Source of the DNA: Anaerolineales bacterium
GTDB taxonomy: Bacteria; Chloroflexota; Anaerolineae; 4572-78; J111
Assembly: GCA_020634935.1 (NCBI GenBank)
Contig: JACKAT010000016.1
Span: 38,744 to 102,743, forward strand
Direction of reading: 5' to 3'
Length of the DNA stretch: 64,000 nucleotides
The position numbers were made by a program, and so were the translations under genes. Shown here piece by piece: positions 1-9,541 of this stretch. Below the pieces are notes generated by a model. The model did not search any database, was not told the origin of the DNA, and was given only the letters and a program-made list of their open reading frames with translations. Position 1 is the stretch's first letter. Each line of letters starts with the position of its first letter.

Positions 1-1773
1 TTGCGCTTTAATGAAAACAACCATTTTGGCTGGATCATCCTTGCTGCTATATTGTATGGTTTGAGCACCACCGCCAAAGAGGTTTATGTGCCCCTGCCGG
101 CCATTATTTTTTTTCTCCTCCCCGGCCCCCTCAAACGCCGAATTATTTTGATCCTACCCTACGCGGTGGTCACCGCGCTGTACCTGATATGGCGATTTTA
201 TATGCTGCGAGGGAGCCTGGGCGGGTACACCTCTGCTGATATACCAGAGCTTTTCGGATCGCCTTTACCTTTATCGGAAGCTATTTTCAACATCATCTCT
301 ACCTTTTTTGGAAACGAAACCGCCTCGCTCTTAATTGTATCCGCTGTCATCATTGTATTCCTCTTAACCTTTACCCGGCTTGACCTGTTGACCAAGTTGG
401 GTTTAATTGGCGGAGCCATATGTCTCGTTGTACCCCTTATCAGCTTATTACCGGTAGTTCGTGTAGGTTTGTTACATCAACGCTGGTTCTTTTTACCAAT
501 AACAGCTTCGCTGATCACTACGGCCTATCTTTCCCGGTTAATTGTATCGAATATCGGCAAAACCGTGATCTATATCATCATCTTCATTGCCAGTGTGTCA
601 TCAACGCTTCACTACATCAACTATCCTCCCTTTATATTGGTTGATAAAATGCTGCCAACAGCTATCCTCCAAGGTCATAATAGCGCTTATATAGACATAA
701 GAGCACCATACAATCGAGCTGCATCACGACTCTATAGTCACTGGGTATACTTGACGAAATTGGATAAAGGTTTTTGGGGCACACGGGTTATATCTGTACC
801 AGGTCAAATGGAATATCACGATTTAGCAAACAGAATTCCTATCGACAGCAACCTGCAAGCTCTTGGCTCAACCAAAAGGGATATCCCTCCAAATCAAAAA
901 AATCTGGACTTGATAAAAAATATATCCCAACCTAATCCCAGCCAATTACGCTTTGAATTTTCTGATAATCTGCACGACACAGATTGTTTTATTTACATAT
1001 TCGGCAAAAATAACGGAAACGCAACTCGTAATCAACCCTGCCAAAATTGGCGAATTTCTATTTACAATCTGAATAGGATGGTCAGAGAAATTGGTTACAC
1101 CCTCGATGACGCTTCTCTGGCCATCTGGGTAGATAATGGTCAGAAACGCTTATTTTCTAAACCCTACAACTTAAGCACCCTCTTTGATCGATACGGCATC
1201 GTACTGGATGATTCGATCCGGGGGCCGGTTGATGCCCCACCTAATCGCTTTGTGCCGGTCGTTGAACGCATCAAGGCTCGTCTACCGCTTGGTATTCGAA
1301 ATATTTTGGACCGGAATGTCTTTGAGGTCACAGCATTAGAGGATATCGTTCATTCGCAGGATGGTTCAACACCTCCGAACACAGCCGCATCAACGCCAAA
1401 CGATTTCTTCTTGGGCAAGAATTGGTATCCTCTGGAAAGGTTTGACGGAGAAATATTTCGCTGGGTAAACAACGACGCCGAGATTGTGGTCACTGCACCG
1501 GCTGGCGCTCAACGTCTATTAAGGTTGGAGGTCGAACCAGGCCCGGGGCTAGGCTCCCAACCGTTTACTTTGTACCTGCAAAACAACAAAGGACAAGCCG
1601 TGGCTCAGACACAAGTCCAAAAGCGAGAGATAGTTTCGATCTCGCTGCCGCCATTTGATGTGGAGGGAACCCAACTATTCCGGCTGCACGTCGAAGGCGG
1701 CGGCTTATCGACTCCTAACGACCCCCGTACTTTGAATTTTCGGGTTTTTCAGTTAGGCTGGCTTCAACCCTGA
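1..1773 (+). CDS. Membrane glycosyltransferase-like protein, 5'-truncated by the window edge
   Basis: The reading frame is open from base 1, so the true start probably lies outside the window; the TTG at 1 is not a convincing start. The first ~200 residues hold several hydrophobic segments (about 10-30, 38-60, 100-125, 130-155 and 165-200), followed by ~380 mostly soluble residues without further clear membrane spans. This layout resembles polytopic GT-C type glycosyltransferases or O-antigen polymerase-like proteins with a large extracytoplasmic C-terminal domain, but I see no diagnostic motif. A decayed copy follows directly (1849-2352 and 3446-3515). The partial copy begins with extra N-terminal sequence that this gene lacks here, which agrees with truncation by the window. 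The neighbours are a GT2 enzyme and a methyltransferase, so a role in surface glycan synthesis is inferred only. Confidence 0.6.
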   Translation: MRFNENNHFGWIILAAILYGLSTTAKEVYVPLPAIIFFLLPGPLKRRIILILPYAVVTALYLIWRFYMLRGSLGGYTSADIPELFGSPLPLSEAIFNIISTFFGNETASLLIVSAVIIVFLLTFTRLDLLTKLGLIGGAICLVVPLISLLPVVRVGLLHQRWFFLPITASLITTAYLSRLIVSNIGKTVIYIIIFIASVSSTLHYINYPPFILVDKMLPTAILQGHNSAYIDIRAPYNRAASRLYSHWVYLTKLDKGFWGTRVISVPGQMEYHDLANRIPIDSNLQALGSTKRDIPPNQKNLDLIKNISQPNPSQLRFEFSDNLHDTDCFIYIFGKNNGNATRNQPCQNWRISIYNLNRMVREIGYTLDDASLAIWVDNGQKRLFSKPYNLSTLFDRYGIVLDDSIRGPVDAPPNRFVPVVERIKARLPLGIRNILDRNVFEVTALEDIVHSQDGSTPPNTAASTPNDFFLGKNWYPLERFDGEIFRWVNNDAEIVVTAPAGAQRLLRLEVEPGPGLGSQPFTLYLQNNKGQAVAQTQVQKREIVSISLPPFDVEGTQLFRLHVEGGGLSTPNDPRTLNFRVFQLGWLQP

Positions 1774-1848
1774 TATCTTTCTACCTCTACTCCTTTCTCC
1801 TTTCTCTAAAAAGAAAATTCCTGAAAAATATATCAAGATAGTTTAGAT

Positions 1849-2352
1849 ATGGTGATAGAAAAGATTACGTTTTTTGTAAAGAAATACAATCAAATGGCAG
1901 CGTTTCAGATAAATCGATTTCCTCAGGCCAAGGTTATTTTCAGCAATCTGACCCTCATCATATTGGTCATTTTCATATACCGCCCCAGTTTGGGCTGGTG
2001 GTTTGAACTAATTGACGCCCCCTTGTTACTCATTCAATCTATCTTGTACTCTCCGTTAGATTATTTTACGTCGCCCGCTAGCTATGAGCTACTCACTACC
2101 AGTAATCTAACACCCTGGGTTATTTTTTCCTGGGATATTGTACTCCTCTTAACCTTTACCCGGCTCGATCTGTTGACCAAGCTTGGGTTAATTGCCGGAG
2201 CAATATGTCTCGTTATACCTCTTGTCAGTTTATTACCGGTAGTTCGTGTAGGTTTATTAATACAACGCTGTTTTTTTTTACCCATAGCAGCTTCGCTGAT
2301 CATTACGACGCTTATATTCTAAACCCTACAATTTAAACGCCCTGTTTGATTA
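1849..2352 (+). pseudogene. Decayed second copy of the upstream membrane protein, with internal deletion
   Basis: This can be read as a 157-residue frame, but it is a rearranged copy of the gene at 1-1773. Residues from about 100 on match the upstream protein almost word for word (for example LTFTRLDLLTKLGLI, then SLLPVVRVGLL). At about 2305 the similarity jumps from upstream position ~530 to ~1145: the bases around 2309-2340 (attctaaaccctacaa) match 1153-1170 there, so ~600 bases are missing. The join shifts the frame and creates a TAA at 2320-2322. The first ~90 codons probably match the part of the upstream gene that lies outside the window. The fragment is most likely non-functional. Confidence 0.75.
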
Positions 2353-2381
2353 ATAGGGGGTCAAGTTACAAGAGGCTCTTC

Positions 2382-3386
2382 GTGAATAGTAGTCCCGATA
2401 ATATCATGACCCATAATATCAATATATCTGACGCTAAAAAGCCATTTTTATCGGTTGTTGTTCCTTTATATAACGAAGAAGAAACAATAACAGATACCCT
2501 ACCAGCTATACACAAACAATGCAGCGCCTTAGACGTTAGCGATTTCGAAATTGTAGCTATTGATGATGGTTCTAGCGACGCAACCCTTGATATACTTCAT
2601 AACCTATGTAAATACCATAACCAAATCAGGATAATAGCCTTCAATCGCAACTTTGGGAAGGAAGCAGCAATTCATGCCGGCCTAGTCTATGCCAAAGGTG
2701 ATGCGGTCATAGTTATGGATGGAGATGGCCAACACCCTGAGCAATTATTACCCAAGATGATAAAACATTGGGAAGAAGGGGCAAAAGTTGTGGTGGCTTG
2801 CAAAGCGGTGCGCGGCCAAGAAAGCATCATCTCCAAGTTTTCAGCGTTTGCTTTTTACTGGTTATTCAAGAATCTGACCAAACTTGATATCGAGAATATC
2901 TCTGATTTTATGCTTCTTGATCGAGTGGTCGTTGATCATTACTGTCAATTACCCGAAAGAAGACGTTTCTTTAGAGGCATGATCATTTGGATGGGATTTA
3001 CTACAGCGAAGATTTACTTTGAGGTTCCACCACGCGTGAGCGGCAACTCATCCTGGAGTAAGGTAGCATTATTCAAATTGGGGTCGACTGCGATTTCCAG
3101 TTTCACATCAAGCCCATTGCACCTCATTAGCATACTCGCAGTCGTTTACTTTGCCTGCACCTTAATATTCGGAGGTATCGCCCTCTTCGATAAACTGTCT
3201 GGTCGGGCTGTAACAGGATTTACCACCGTGATTATCCTTATTCTGATGACAGGGACATTCATTATGTTTGGCTTAGGACAACTGGGGCTCTATATCGAAA
3301 GAATGTATGAGGAGTTAAAAAACAGACCACCCTATTTTATAAATACCTCAAAAAGCACAATAGATTTTAATCAGGATCTAAAGTGA
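2382..3386 (+). CDS. GT2 family glycosyltransferase, polyprenyl-phosphate type with two C-terminal membrane helices
   Basis: The N-terminal GT-A domain shows the family pattern SVVVPLYNEEETI, then AIDDGSSD and the metal-binding VIVMDGDGQHPEQ. Two hydrophobic helices follow near the C terminus (SPLHLISILAVVYFACTLIF and VIILILMTGTFIMFGLGQLG). This is the layout of GtrB/DPM1-like enzymes, which move a sugar from a nucleotide donor to undecaprenyl phosphate at the inner membrane face. The start is uncertain. GTG at 2382 has AGAGG seven bases upstream; ATG at 2406 lacks a good ribosome site; a TTG at 2346 lies inside the duplicated debris. The gene sits between two fragments of the decayed membrane-protein copy, so it may have been inserted there or retained after rearrangement. 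Sugar and lipid specificity cannot be read from the sequence. Confidence 0.85.
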   Translation: MNSSPDNIMTHNINISDAKKPFLSVVVPLYNEEETITDTLPAIHKQCSALDVSDFEIVAIDDGSSDATLDILHNLCKYHNQIRIIAFNRNFGKEAAIHAGLVYAKGDAVIVMDGDGQHPEQLLPKMIKHWEEGAKVVVACKAVRGQESIISKFSAFAFYWLFKNLTKLDIENISDFMLLDRVVVDHYCQLPERRRFFRGMIIWMGFTTAKIYFEVPPRVSGNSSWSKVALFKLGSTAISSFTSSPLHLISILAVVYFACTLIFGGIALFDKLSGRAVTGFTTVIILILMTGTFIMFGLGQLGLYIERMYEELKNRPPYFINTSKSTIDFNQDLK

Positions 3387-3445
3387 ACTCTTTTTTCGCT
3401 ACTTTAGTTTCACGCGTGACAGGGACCTTCTTACTATCAGTAAGC

Positions 3446-3515
3446 TAACATCTGATAAAATGACCAGAGGAGCCGGTTATACCCTTGATGACGCTTCTCT
3501 GACTATCTTACTAAC
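3446..3515 (+). pseudogene. Short remnant of the membrane glycosyltransferase-like gene
   Basis: About 70 bases match 1064-1130 of the first gene at roughly 80 percent identity by eye. The core, cttgatgacgcttctctg, is nearly unchanged. In frame it would read MTRGAGYTLDDASLTI against MVREIGYTLDDASLAI in the intact gene. No open frame extends from it. Together with the 1849-2352 fragment it shows that a second copy once spanned this area, and that the GT2 gene now lies between two pieces of it. Confidence 0.65.
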
Positions 3516-3543
3516 ATGACCCATAAGACACTAAATTTATAAC

Positions 3544-4257
3544 ATGCCATTAAATCGAAACACTACGCTTATTATTCATTTTATTCTTGACCAATTACTA
3601 CCGCCAATTATCCGAGATAATCGGTTAGTCATGAAACTATTGTTGCGACTGGCATTGGGTCGCGGCTATTTATGGTTCATTGACTTTAAAGGCGACATAA
3701 ACAAGTTCACCGAAGATAGTCTTAAAACTTATTATATAAATTCAAGCTCCTCACATATTCAAAGACCCACCGACTTAAATCCTGCTTGTGTTGAAAAGAT
3801 AGAGAATTTATCCCTTGGCAGGACTGTTTTAGATATTGCTTGTGGTCGAGGATATCTAGCCAAGAGATTGAGCCGTAAATTTTCTGTTACTGGCGCTGAC
3901 TACACCATTCCAGAAGCATTAAAACGTTCCTCTCCTGATATTCAATGGGATGAGGTTAATATTGAGCGGCTTCATTATGGGGATAATAAATTTGATACGG
4001 TCATTTGCACCCACACTCTGGAGCATGTGTTCGACATTCACCAAGCCATACGTGAATTACGTAGAGTTACTAAAAAAAGGCTTATAGTCGTCCTGCCAAG
4101 ACAACGCCCCTATCAATATACTTTTGACCTACATGTTCACTTTTTTCCTTACTCGTGGCAGGTTGAGTTATTATTCGGAATAAACGGAAAAAACAACAAT
4201 AAATATTGTGAATTAGTTAATGGCGATTGGCTTTACGTAGAAGAATTTAAACAGTAG
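3544..4257 (+). CDS. Class I SAM-dependent methyltransferase
   Basis: A Rossmann-type methyltransferase of 237 residues. Motif I is VLDIACGRGYLAKRL at about residues 97-111, followed by the acidic strand end VTGADY, then FDTVICTHTLEHV, the usual motif after the cofactor site in the Methyltransf_11/25 group, and RELRRVTKKRLIVVLPR. The N-terminal ~90 residues are not recognisable. The acceptor is unknown; the GT2 neighbour suggests a sugar or lipid-linked glycan, but O-methylation of a metabolite cannot be excluded. No clear ribosome binding site precedes the ATG. It is the last + strand gene and converges with the sulfotransferase at 4462-5466. Confidence 0.8.
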   Translation: MPLNRNTTLIIHFILDQLLPPIIRDNRLVMKLLLRLALGRGYLWFIDFKGDINKFTEDSLKTYYINSSSSHIQRPTDLNPACVEKIENLSLGRTVLDIACGRGYLAKRLSRKFSVTGADYTIPEALKRSSPDIQWDEVNIERLHYGDNKFDTVICTHTLEHVFDIHQAIRELRRVTKKRLIVVLPRQRPYQYTFDLHVHFFPYSWQVELLFGINGKNNNKYCELVNGDWLYVEEFKQ

Positions 4258-4461
4258 TTAACTGGTCGGGTGGCAATAGAGTGCGGATAAATAGACGAGA
4301 AAAGAACCAAGTTACATTAACCGCACAGCGACTAATCCCTGACAATATTAGGGCAGGCCGAAGCAGGATGCATATTCCTCATAGTATGAGCGTCATCTCT
4401 CCCATACCTTATATTCGCTTTGAAATAATTACTCGGCAAGGTCATATACAGTTTTTGAAGC

Positions 4462-5466
4462 TCAACCTGTGGGAGGATGACTGGTTTGAACTAACAAAAC
4501 CATATAGTCCGTCTTAATTCGACTATACTCTTGACTCAATTCTTTAGCTCTTGAAGGGATCCCTAAAACGGCCTCAGGGTCCAGCAGAGCCAATAGTTCA
4601 AAGATGATCAAGTGAGCGTTTATTTCTTGTAACATGATACGCGTACGCAAATGGGCTATTTTATCTAAAGTATCCCGATTTAAAACGGGAGTCAGGTCAT
4701 CTTGTTTCAAGGTCAGATGGGGTATATTGGCGTGTTTTTCAAGTTCATTATAAAGCGTGGCAACGTTTGGTGAAATTAGTTCTAGTAATTCCATGACTTG
4801 AGGCGTATAGGCCAAACTAAATCGATGGAACTCATGCGGGTCAAACAGTTTCTGTGATTGACCGGCCTTCAATGAAAGTTTAAACTTTTTAGCAATCAAA
4901 TTTACAAAGGAGGGAATGTTTGATATTAAACTGTGAATATTACATAAAATAGAATTTTCCGGGTGCTGTTGATAGAAATCCAAAATAGCCTGATTGTAAG
5001 TCTGCCAGGCTTGCAGCCCTATGTGTGGCGCAGCTAGAATTTCAATATCTGTGCCGCGTCTCACTAAAGATGATATAACTTCAAACGGATGACGATAGAC
5101 AAAGATATAGGTGGCATCCGGCAGGAGATCGTGCCAAAAGTCCAGGAAAAGAGCCGTGCGGGGGTCTTTCCACCCCCAAAGTTGATAGGCTTCTCGCTGT
5201 TTAATAAGGTGCAAAGCCATGTCACGCTCTGTTGTCATAATTTGATTTGGCGTTAACCGGGTTTGAGTAAATGGGGTTTCACCAAAACGGCGTAGAATAT
5301 TTTCATGAAGATACAGGAAATCGAAATCCTCAAAATGACCGTGCTTATTACCTTTATAACTACCAAGCAGATTTTCGCCAATATGGACTCCAGTTTCCTG
5401 GATTACATTTGTCACTAACGAGGTGCCGGAACGATGCATTCCGGTGATGATCAATTGTTTCGACAT
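4462..5466 (-). CDS. Sulfotransferase family protein
   Basis: The N terminus carries the PAPS 5'-phosphosulfate loop, LIITGMHRSGTSLVTNVI (about residues 5-22). Further on, WKDPRTALFLDFW and TYIFVYRHPFEVISSL (around 115-145) match the 3'-phosphate-binding region of bacterial sulfotransferases. At 334 residues it is of usual length. The family moves sulfate from PAPS to hydroxyl or amino groups of sugars or small molecules; the acceptor here is unknown. It lies 28 bases downstream of the GT-methyltransferase-sulfotransferase fusion, probably in one transcript with it and the export ATPase. This points to modification of an exported polysaccharide. No PAPS-forming genes are in the window. Confidence 0.82.
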   Translation of the reverse strand: MSKQLIITGMHRSGTSLVTNVIQETGVHIGENLLGSYKGNKHGHFEDFDFLYLHENILRRFGETPFTQTRLTPNQIMTTERDMALHLIKQREAYQLWGWKDPRTALFLDFWHDLLPDATYIFVYRHPFEVISSLVRRGTDIEILAAPHIGLQAWQTYNQAILDFYQQHPENSILCNIHSLISNIPSFVNLIAKKFKLSLKAGQSQKLFDPHEFHRFSLAYTPQVMELLELISPNVATLYNELEKHANIPHLTLKQDDLTPVLNRDTLDKIAHLRTRIMLQEINAHLIIFELLALLDPEAVLGIPSRAKELSQEYSRIKTDYMVLLVQTSHPPTG

Positions 5467-5494
5467 TTTAACAGAATTCCCAAGTCTTATAATT

Positions 5495-8125
5495 TTAGAC
5501 CAACTTATTACGGATTAAGGTCTTTAATTTTCGAACAGAACCGCTCACCAACCAGGCTTTGGTCATGAGTTTCCAAGCCCGGGTATTAAATATTGTAGTA
5601 AGTTGCAATTGGTAATCATTACGCTCAGCCGTCAACGCGGCCATTTCTGTTCGGAGCGCTGTCAACTCTTGTTCTGGAATGAGGGTAGCTGGTGAAGCTT
5701 CTATAGTATTAGGGTTAGAGACCAGTAACAAGGCCGCTAACTGGTCTCGGTACAGAGCGGCACGGTTCTCATCAGGAAACAACGCCTCAATTTGTTGAGC
5801 GTGAGCTGCCACGAACTCAAACAAGGAGAGGCTTTCAGTCATTGTGAGCTGTGACGGCCAAAGTTGATTGCGAGTAGGGTCCAGACTATCCAGATCATTA
5901 ACCATATTATCCAGAGGCAACCCCAAAAAGGCTAGACAACGGGCCAGTTGATCTTCAGGCTGTTCGATTAATGTTTCTTCGCGCACCGCCAATTTTTGGT
6001 CAACCGGTAAATATTGAAAAAATTCGGCGATAGCTTGATTATTTTCTAACCAATATTCGGCCAAATATTTAATATCTCCGCCCGGAAAACAGCGAGCGGG
6101 GTCTACTTCGGCCGGCGGCGGTTCGAAATGAAAGGCTTGCCAACACCGCGCCATCACCTGTGGTTGAGGTTCAGGCCAGTAATGCCAGGTTTGCTGGCGC
6201 TGATTGACCTGTTCAAACAACACCTTCAGGCTGGCCACCACTTGAGGCAAATGGCGATAGATCCAAATAAAGCGCGCATCCGGGAATAAGCCATTAACAA
6301 ACGGAAGTTTGTTACAGAGATGCGGATTCTTATTTAAGAAGATTAGGTTAGGCTGATCTTCTAATTTTTTGTATTTCATCATCTCTGCTCGGAAAGCTTG
6401 AGCTAACTTTTCGGCCTGACCTGGTTGAACATCGGCTGCGCCAAGTTGAAGACATTCGGTATCGCGAGTGCGAGGTGAAGCCATAGCTACCTGGCCAACA
6501 GTAGACCAAATATGTTTTAACTCAAAAGGGCAGTGAACAACTCCCTGAAATTCACCCACTAAATCGGCTAATAACGTTGTACCGCTCCGCATACAACCCG
6601 CAACAAAGAGGGGTTTGTGCAGCAAGGCTGCCGGGGGATCTGCCAACAACGGGCTTCTTGTAGAAGTGTCCGTTTTAAAAGCCCATAATGTCACGTTTTT
6701 ATAATGACCAACAGCTTGCAACTCACGAGCACCGGCTTGTAGTAGCGTCTGGCTCAATGGCTCGTAATAAAAAGTGATGTCAGGCGGATCAGTAGGAGGG
6801 GTCTCATAGCCTGATATCAAGCCAACATGTTGAGTCAGTTCAACAAGGCAGGCTACAGTCGCCTGGTAGCGCGATTCGCTATTAAGATGAATCAGCATAT
6901 CCAGACAAATGACGAAATCAGCTGGAGGCAAGTCCAAATTGAGCACATCGCCAGCAATAAATTTTCGCTGCGGGTAATTGAGGCGATTGCGCTCAATAAT
7001 GACCGGCGAAAGATCAACTCCGGTATAAATAGCATCTGATAATACCTGAGAAACCATTTGATCGCCACAGCCTATATCAAGAATAGAGTCAGGCTGATAT
7101 AATTTTTCTATCCGCTGCAGGGTCTCCTGTTTATAGGTAATGGCTGGCCCCCGCGAACCGATCCCTGAACCCAAATCAGGATTATGCCAGTAACGGTAAT
7201 CCCAAAACGTCTGATTATCAAAACTGTGGCGGCGATGTTCATGTAACTGTTGATTGAACTGCTCAATTCGCTTTTGAACTTTTGGATAGGGCGAGGCTCG
7301 GAGGTAGCCAAGTACATCGATGCAGTTATGATAGTGCAAAATGATGGGATCAACCTGCTCCATTACAGTGACATCGGCCCAGTCGGTGAGATTCAAGGGA
7401 AAATTCATGGCTAAGGGCAACTCGTTAAATGGCGCCGGCTGAGCAGCAAAAGCCAGAGCCAAACTGACCTGTTCGCAAAGGAAGGTATGAGTTTCGAGCA
7501 GATCAAGACGCTCTAATAATGCGTTATTGTACGTTTCCCAAACCGGCCCCAACTTTTGCAGAATAGGGTAAGGAAATATTAAAACACCCGCGTTGCAATA
7601 CCAAATTGTTGAAGCTCTGACGGGATTACATTGATAATTTTGCGGGGGCATCTCCAACTCAAAATGTTCGAATACCCTTCGAAGTATGTCATGAGGCACC
7701 GTGGGTAAATCGGCGATTTTGGCCTGAAAGACCTGACCAGTTAAATAAGGCAGGGGATCTTGAACAATTACCGTGTCACAGTCGAGTAAGATTATGGTGT
7801 CATAGGCGTTAAGTTCGGGCAGGGCCAGAAAACGAAGTTTGTTTGAGGGAGGATGATGAGAGCTAAAGCGGGGCACGATGCGGACTGACGCCCCTAGCTG
7901 CTCAAACTTATGAACATAGGTCTGATCCGCCTCATCGACAATACAAACAAAAAAATCTACTTCGGCCATTCGGCCACCAAACCAACGCATCGAGGATAGC
8001 AGGCGCAGCGCTTGAGCCAGATATTTAGGATTATTATCAGCCACACAACCGACAATAACCCTTCCTAGTTGCGGAAGGGGGGAGTGATTAAAGCTGGGGG
8101 ATAGTTGGTCCTCAATATGTGTCAC
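5495..8125 (-). CDS. Fusion of glycosyltransferase-like, methyltransferase and sulfotransferase domains
   Basis: Three catalytic-type domains lie in one chain of 876 residues. Residues ~20-290 look like a GT8-like nucleotide-sugar transferase, with the acidic metal motif LLDCDTVIVQDP near 113-124. Residues ~305-485 form a SAM methyltransferase: SILDIGCGDQMVSQVL near 347-362, TGVDLSP, and FVICLDMLIHLN near 404-415. Residues ~500-800 are a sulfotransferase, with FVAGCMRSGTTLLADLV near 507-523 and ARFIWIYRHLPQVVASL further on. A short coiled coil and the tail NTRAWKLMTKAW close the protein. The start codon is GTG, with a GGAG about 11 bases upstream. It lies 27 bases after the export ATPase gene. 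An inferred role is capping or decorating a glycan terminus before export, in the manner of chain-terminating methylation by Wzt-linked systems. Confidence 0.75.
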   Translation of the reverse strand: MTHIEDQLSPSFNHSPLPQLGRVIVGCVADNNPKYLAQALRLLSSMRWFGGRMAEVDFFVCIVDEADQTYVHKFEQLGASVRIVPRFSSHHPPSNKLRFLALPELNAYDTIILLDCDTVIVQDPLPYLTGQVFQAKIADLPTVPHDILRRVFEHFELEMPPQNYQCNPVRASTIWYCNAGVLIFPYPILQKLGPVWETYNNALLERLDLLETHTFLCEQVSLALAFAAQPAPFNELPLAMNFPLNLTDWADVTVMEQVDPIILHYHNCIDVLGYLRASPYPKVQKRIEQFNQQLHEHRRHSFDNQTFWDYRYWHNPDLGSGIGSRGPAITYKQETLQRIEKLYQPDSILDIGCGDQMVSQVLSDAIYTGVDLSPVIIERNRLNYPQRKFIAGDVLNLDLPPADFVICLDMLIHLNSESRYQATVACLVELTQHVGLISGYETPPTDPPDITFYYEPLSQTLLQAGARELQAVGHYKNVTLWAFKTDTSTRSPLLADPPAALLHKPLFVAGCMRSGTTLLADLVGEFQGVVHCPFELKHIWSTVGQVAMASPRTRDTECLQLGAADVQPGQAEKLAQAFRAEMMKYKKLEDQPNLIFLNKNPHLCNKLPFVNGLFPDARFIWIYRHLPQVVASLKVLFEQVNQRQQTWHYWPEPQPQVMARCWQAFHFEPPPAEVDPARCFPGGDIKYLAEYWLENNQAIAEFFQYLPVDQKLAVREETLIEQPEDQLARCLAFLGLPLDNMVNDLDSLDPTRNQLWPSQLTMTESLSLFEFVAAHAQQIEALFPDENRAALYRDQLAALLLVSNPNTIEASPATLIPEQELTALRTEMAALTAERNDYQLQLTTIFNTRAWKLMTKAWLVSGSVRKLKTLIRNKLV

Positions 8126-8152
8126 AGGGTCGAGTCTCCGTTCAAAAAACCG

Positions 8153-9541
8153 CTATCTGGTTAAAACGGAGTCTGGAAGTTTTACACAAGTGGCCTTCAA
8201 ATCAATAACCCCATGAAACCGTTTAGGGCTTGGCAACACCTGAAACATCAACGCACCGGCTATTTTTTCATGTAAAAAAGAAATATGGTCGCTGAAGTAA
8301 TCATTAAGGCCCAGCGCTAAACTATACCGATCAGCGGCCAAGTTAACTTCAAAACTAAAGGCGACTTCAATTTTTCTTCGACCTGGTTCTACGGCAGGAA
8401 ATGATAACTTCGCGGCGATCGTGTCTGTACCATAAATGGCATAACCGCGTTCATCACGTAATTGCATAACGATATTAGGATTGGCAATGGTTTCATCCAC
8501 CAAAGCCGTTATCTTTAACGTCAGCGTATCCCCTTGGTAGAAAGTATCGGTTTCTTCATCCTCGTTCCACAAAGAAAATTCAACGATCTCCCCGTGATCT
8601 GTCCCGAAAGTAGTACCATTATGGCTATTTTGTTTCCAGGTGACTTGATTTTTTCTTTCCTGTTTAATAGCACTTTGCCTTCGGGCGTAAATGTCTTTCA
8701 AATACGCTTCCGTAACCGCCTCACATTCTCCTAAGGCTAGCTGATGGCCGCTATCAAGGTATAGAGCTGTTGTACAGTAATTTTTGATCAGCCGAATATC
8801 GTGAGAGACAAGCAGAAGGGTCATCTGCCGTTCGCGTAAGCCTTCCAGATGGTGTAAACATTTCTGGCTAAAGGCAAAGTCGCCCACCGACAAGGCTTCA
8901 TCTACTATCAAGATATCAGGATTAACCGTTACAGCCACCGAAAAGGCCAAACGCATTTTCATGCCGGACGAATACAGTTTGACCGGCTGGTCTATAAACT
9001 CGCCAATTTCGGCAAAGTCAACCACTTCATCAAAGCGCCGCTCCATCTCCTCTTGACTAACCCCCAGGATCGAGCCGTTGAGGTAGACATTTTCCCGACC
9101 TGAAAACTCCGGGTTAAACCCGCTGCCCAATTCCAATAAAGCCGCTACCCGGCCGGTGACCTCTACCTCGCCTGTGGTTGGGGCCAGCGTCCCGGCAATG
9201 ATCTGCAAGAGGGTGCTTTTGCCGCTCCCATTAAGGCCAATCACCCCCAAGGCCTCGCCCCGTTTGATTTCAAAAGACACATCGCGCAAGGCCCAAAAGT
9301 CACGATAAAACTGGCGCACCTTGTTGCCCCGTAAGAACTGAGGGAGAGCATACCAGAGGGACTGTTTGAGTCGATCCTGGGGATCATCATAAAGGGGGTA
9401 CATTTTGCTAATATTGCGAACTGAGATGGCCAATTCATGGGCCGGAGATGAGAATTCAGAACCGAGCGGGCGCGGCTCGGAGTTTGATTGAAGATTTGGT
9501 TCCGGTATGATTTCGTTGGTATTTAAGGTCTCAACAGCCAT
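8153..9541 (-). CDS. wzt: ABC transporter ATPase of polysaccharide export, Wzt type with C-terminal glycan-binding domain
   Basis: The nucleotide-binding domain has Walker A GLNGSGKST (residues ~102-110), a signature LYSSGMKMRLAFSVAV (~189-204) and Walker B DILIVDEALSVGD (~209-221). The region NVYLNGSILG after the Q-loop area is typical of the O-antigen/teichoic acid exporter ATPases. Residues ~300-460 form a separate beta-rich domain like the Wzt C-terminal domain that recognises the capped end of the glycan. The partner permease (Wzm) would be expected immediately upstream, but the upstream gene is a subtilase and no Wzm-like gene occurs in the window. The ribosome site is weak. The next genes downstream are the methyltransferase/sulfotransferase fusion and a sulfotransferase, which could make the terminal mark that the C domain reads. 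Confidence 0.85.
   Translation of the reverse strand: MAVETLNTNEIIPEPNLQSNSEPRPLGSEFSSPAHELAISVRNISKMYPLYDDPQDRLKQSLWYALPQFLRGNKVRQFYRDFWALRDVSFEIKRGEALGVIGLNGSGKSTLLQIIAGTLAPTTGEVEVTGRVAALLELGSGFNPEFSGRENVYLNGSILGVSQEEMERRFDEVVDFAEIGEFIDQPVKLYSSGMKMRLAFSVAVTVNPDILIVDEALSVGDFAFSQKCLHHLEGLRERQMTLLLVSHDIRLIKNYCTTALYLDSGHQLALGECEAVTEAYLKDIYARRQSAIKQERKNQVTWKQNSHNGTTFGTDHGEIVEFSLWNEDEETDTFYQGDTLTLKITALVDETIANPNIVMQLRDERGYAIYGTDTIAAKLSFPAVEPGRRKIEVAFSFEVNLAADRYSLALGLNDYFSDHISFLHEKIAGALMFQVLPSPKRFHGVIDLKATCVKLPDSVLTR

Noticed and set aside
4281..4517. A 78-codon + strand open frame between the methyltransferase and the sulfotransferase
   Set aside because: GTG start without a ribosome site, no recognisable motif, and its end overlaps the convergent sulfotransferase gene; more likely chance.
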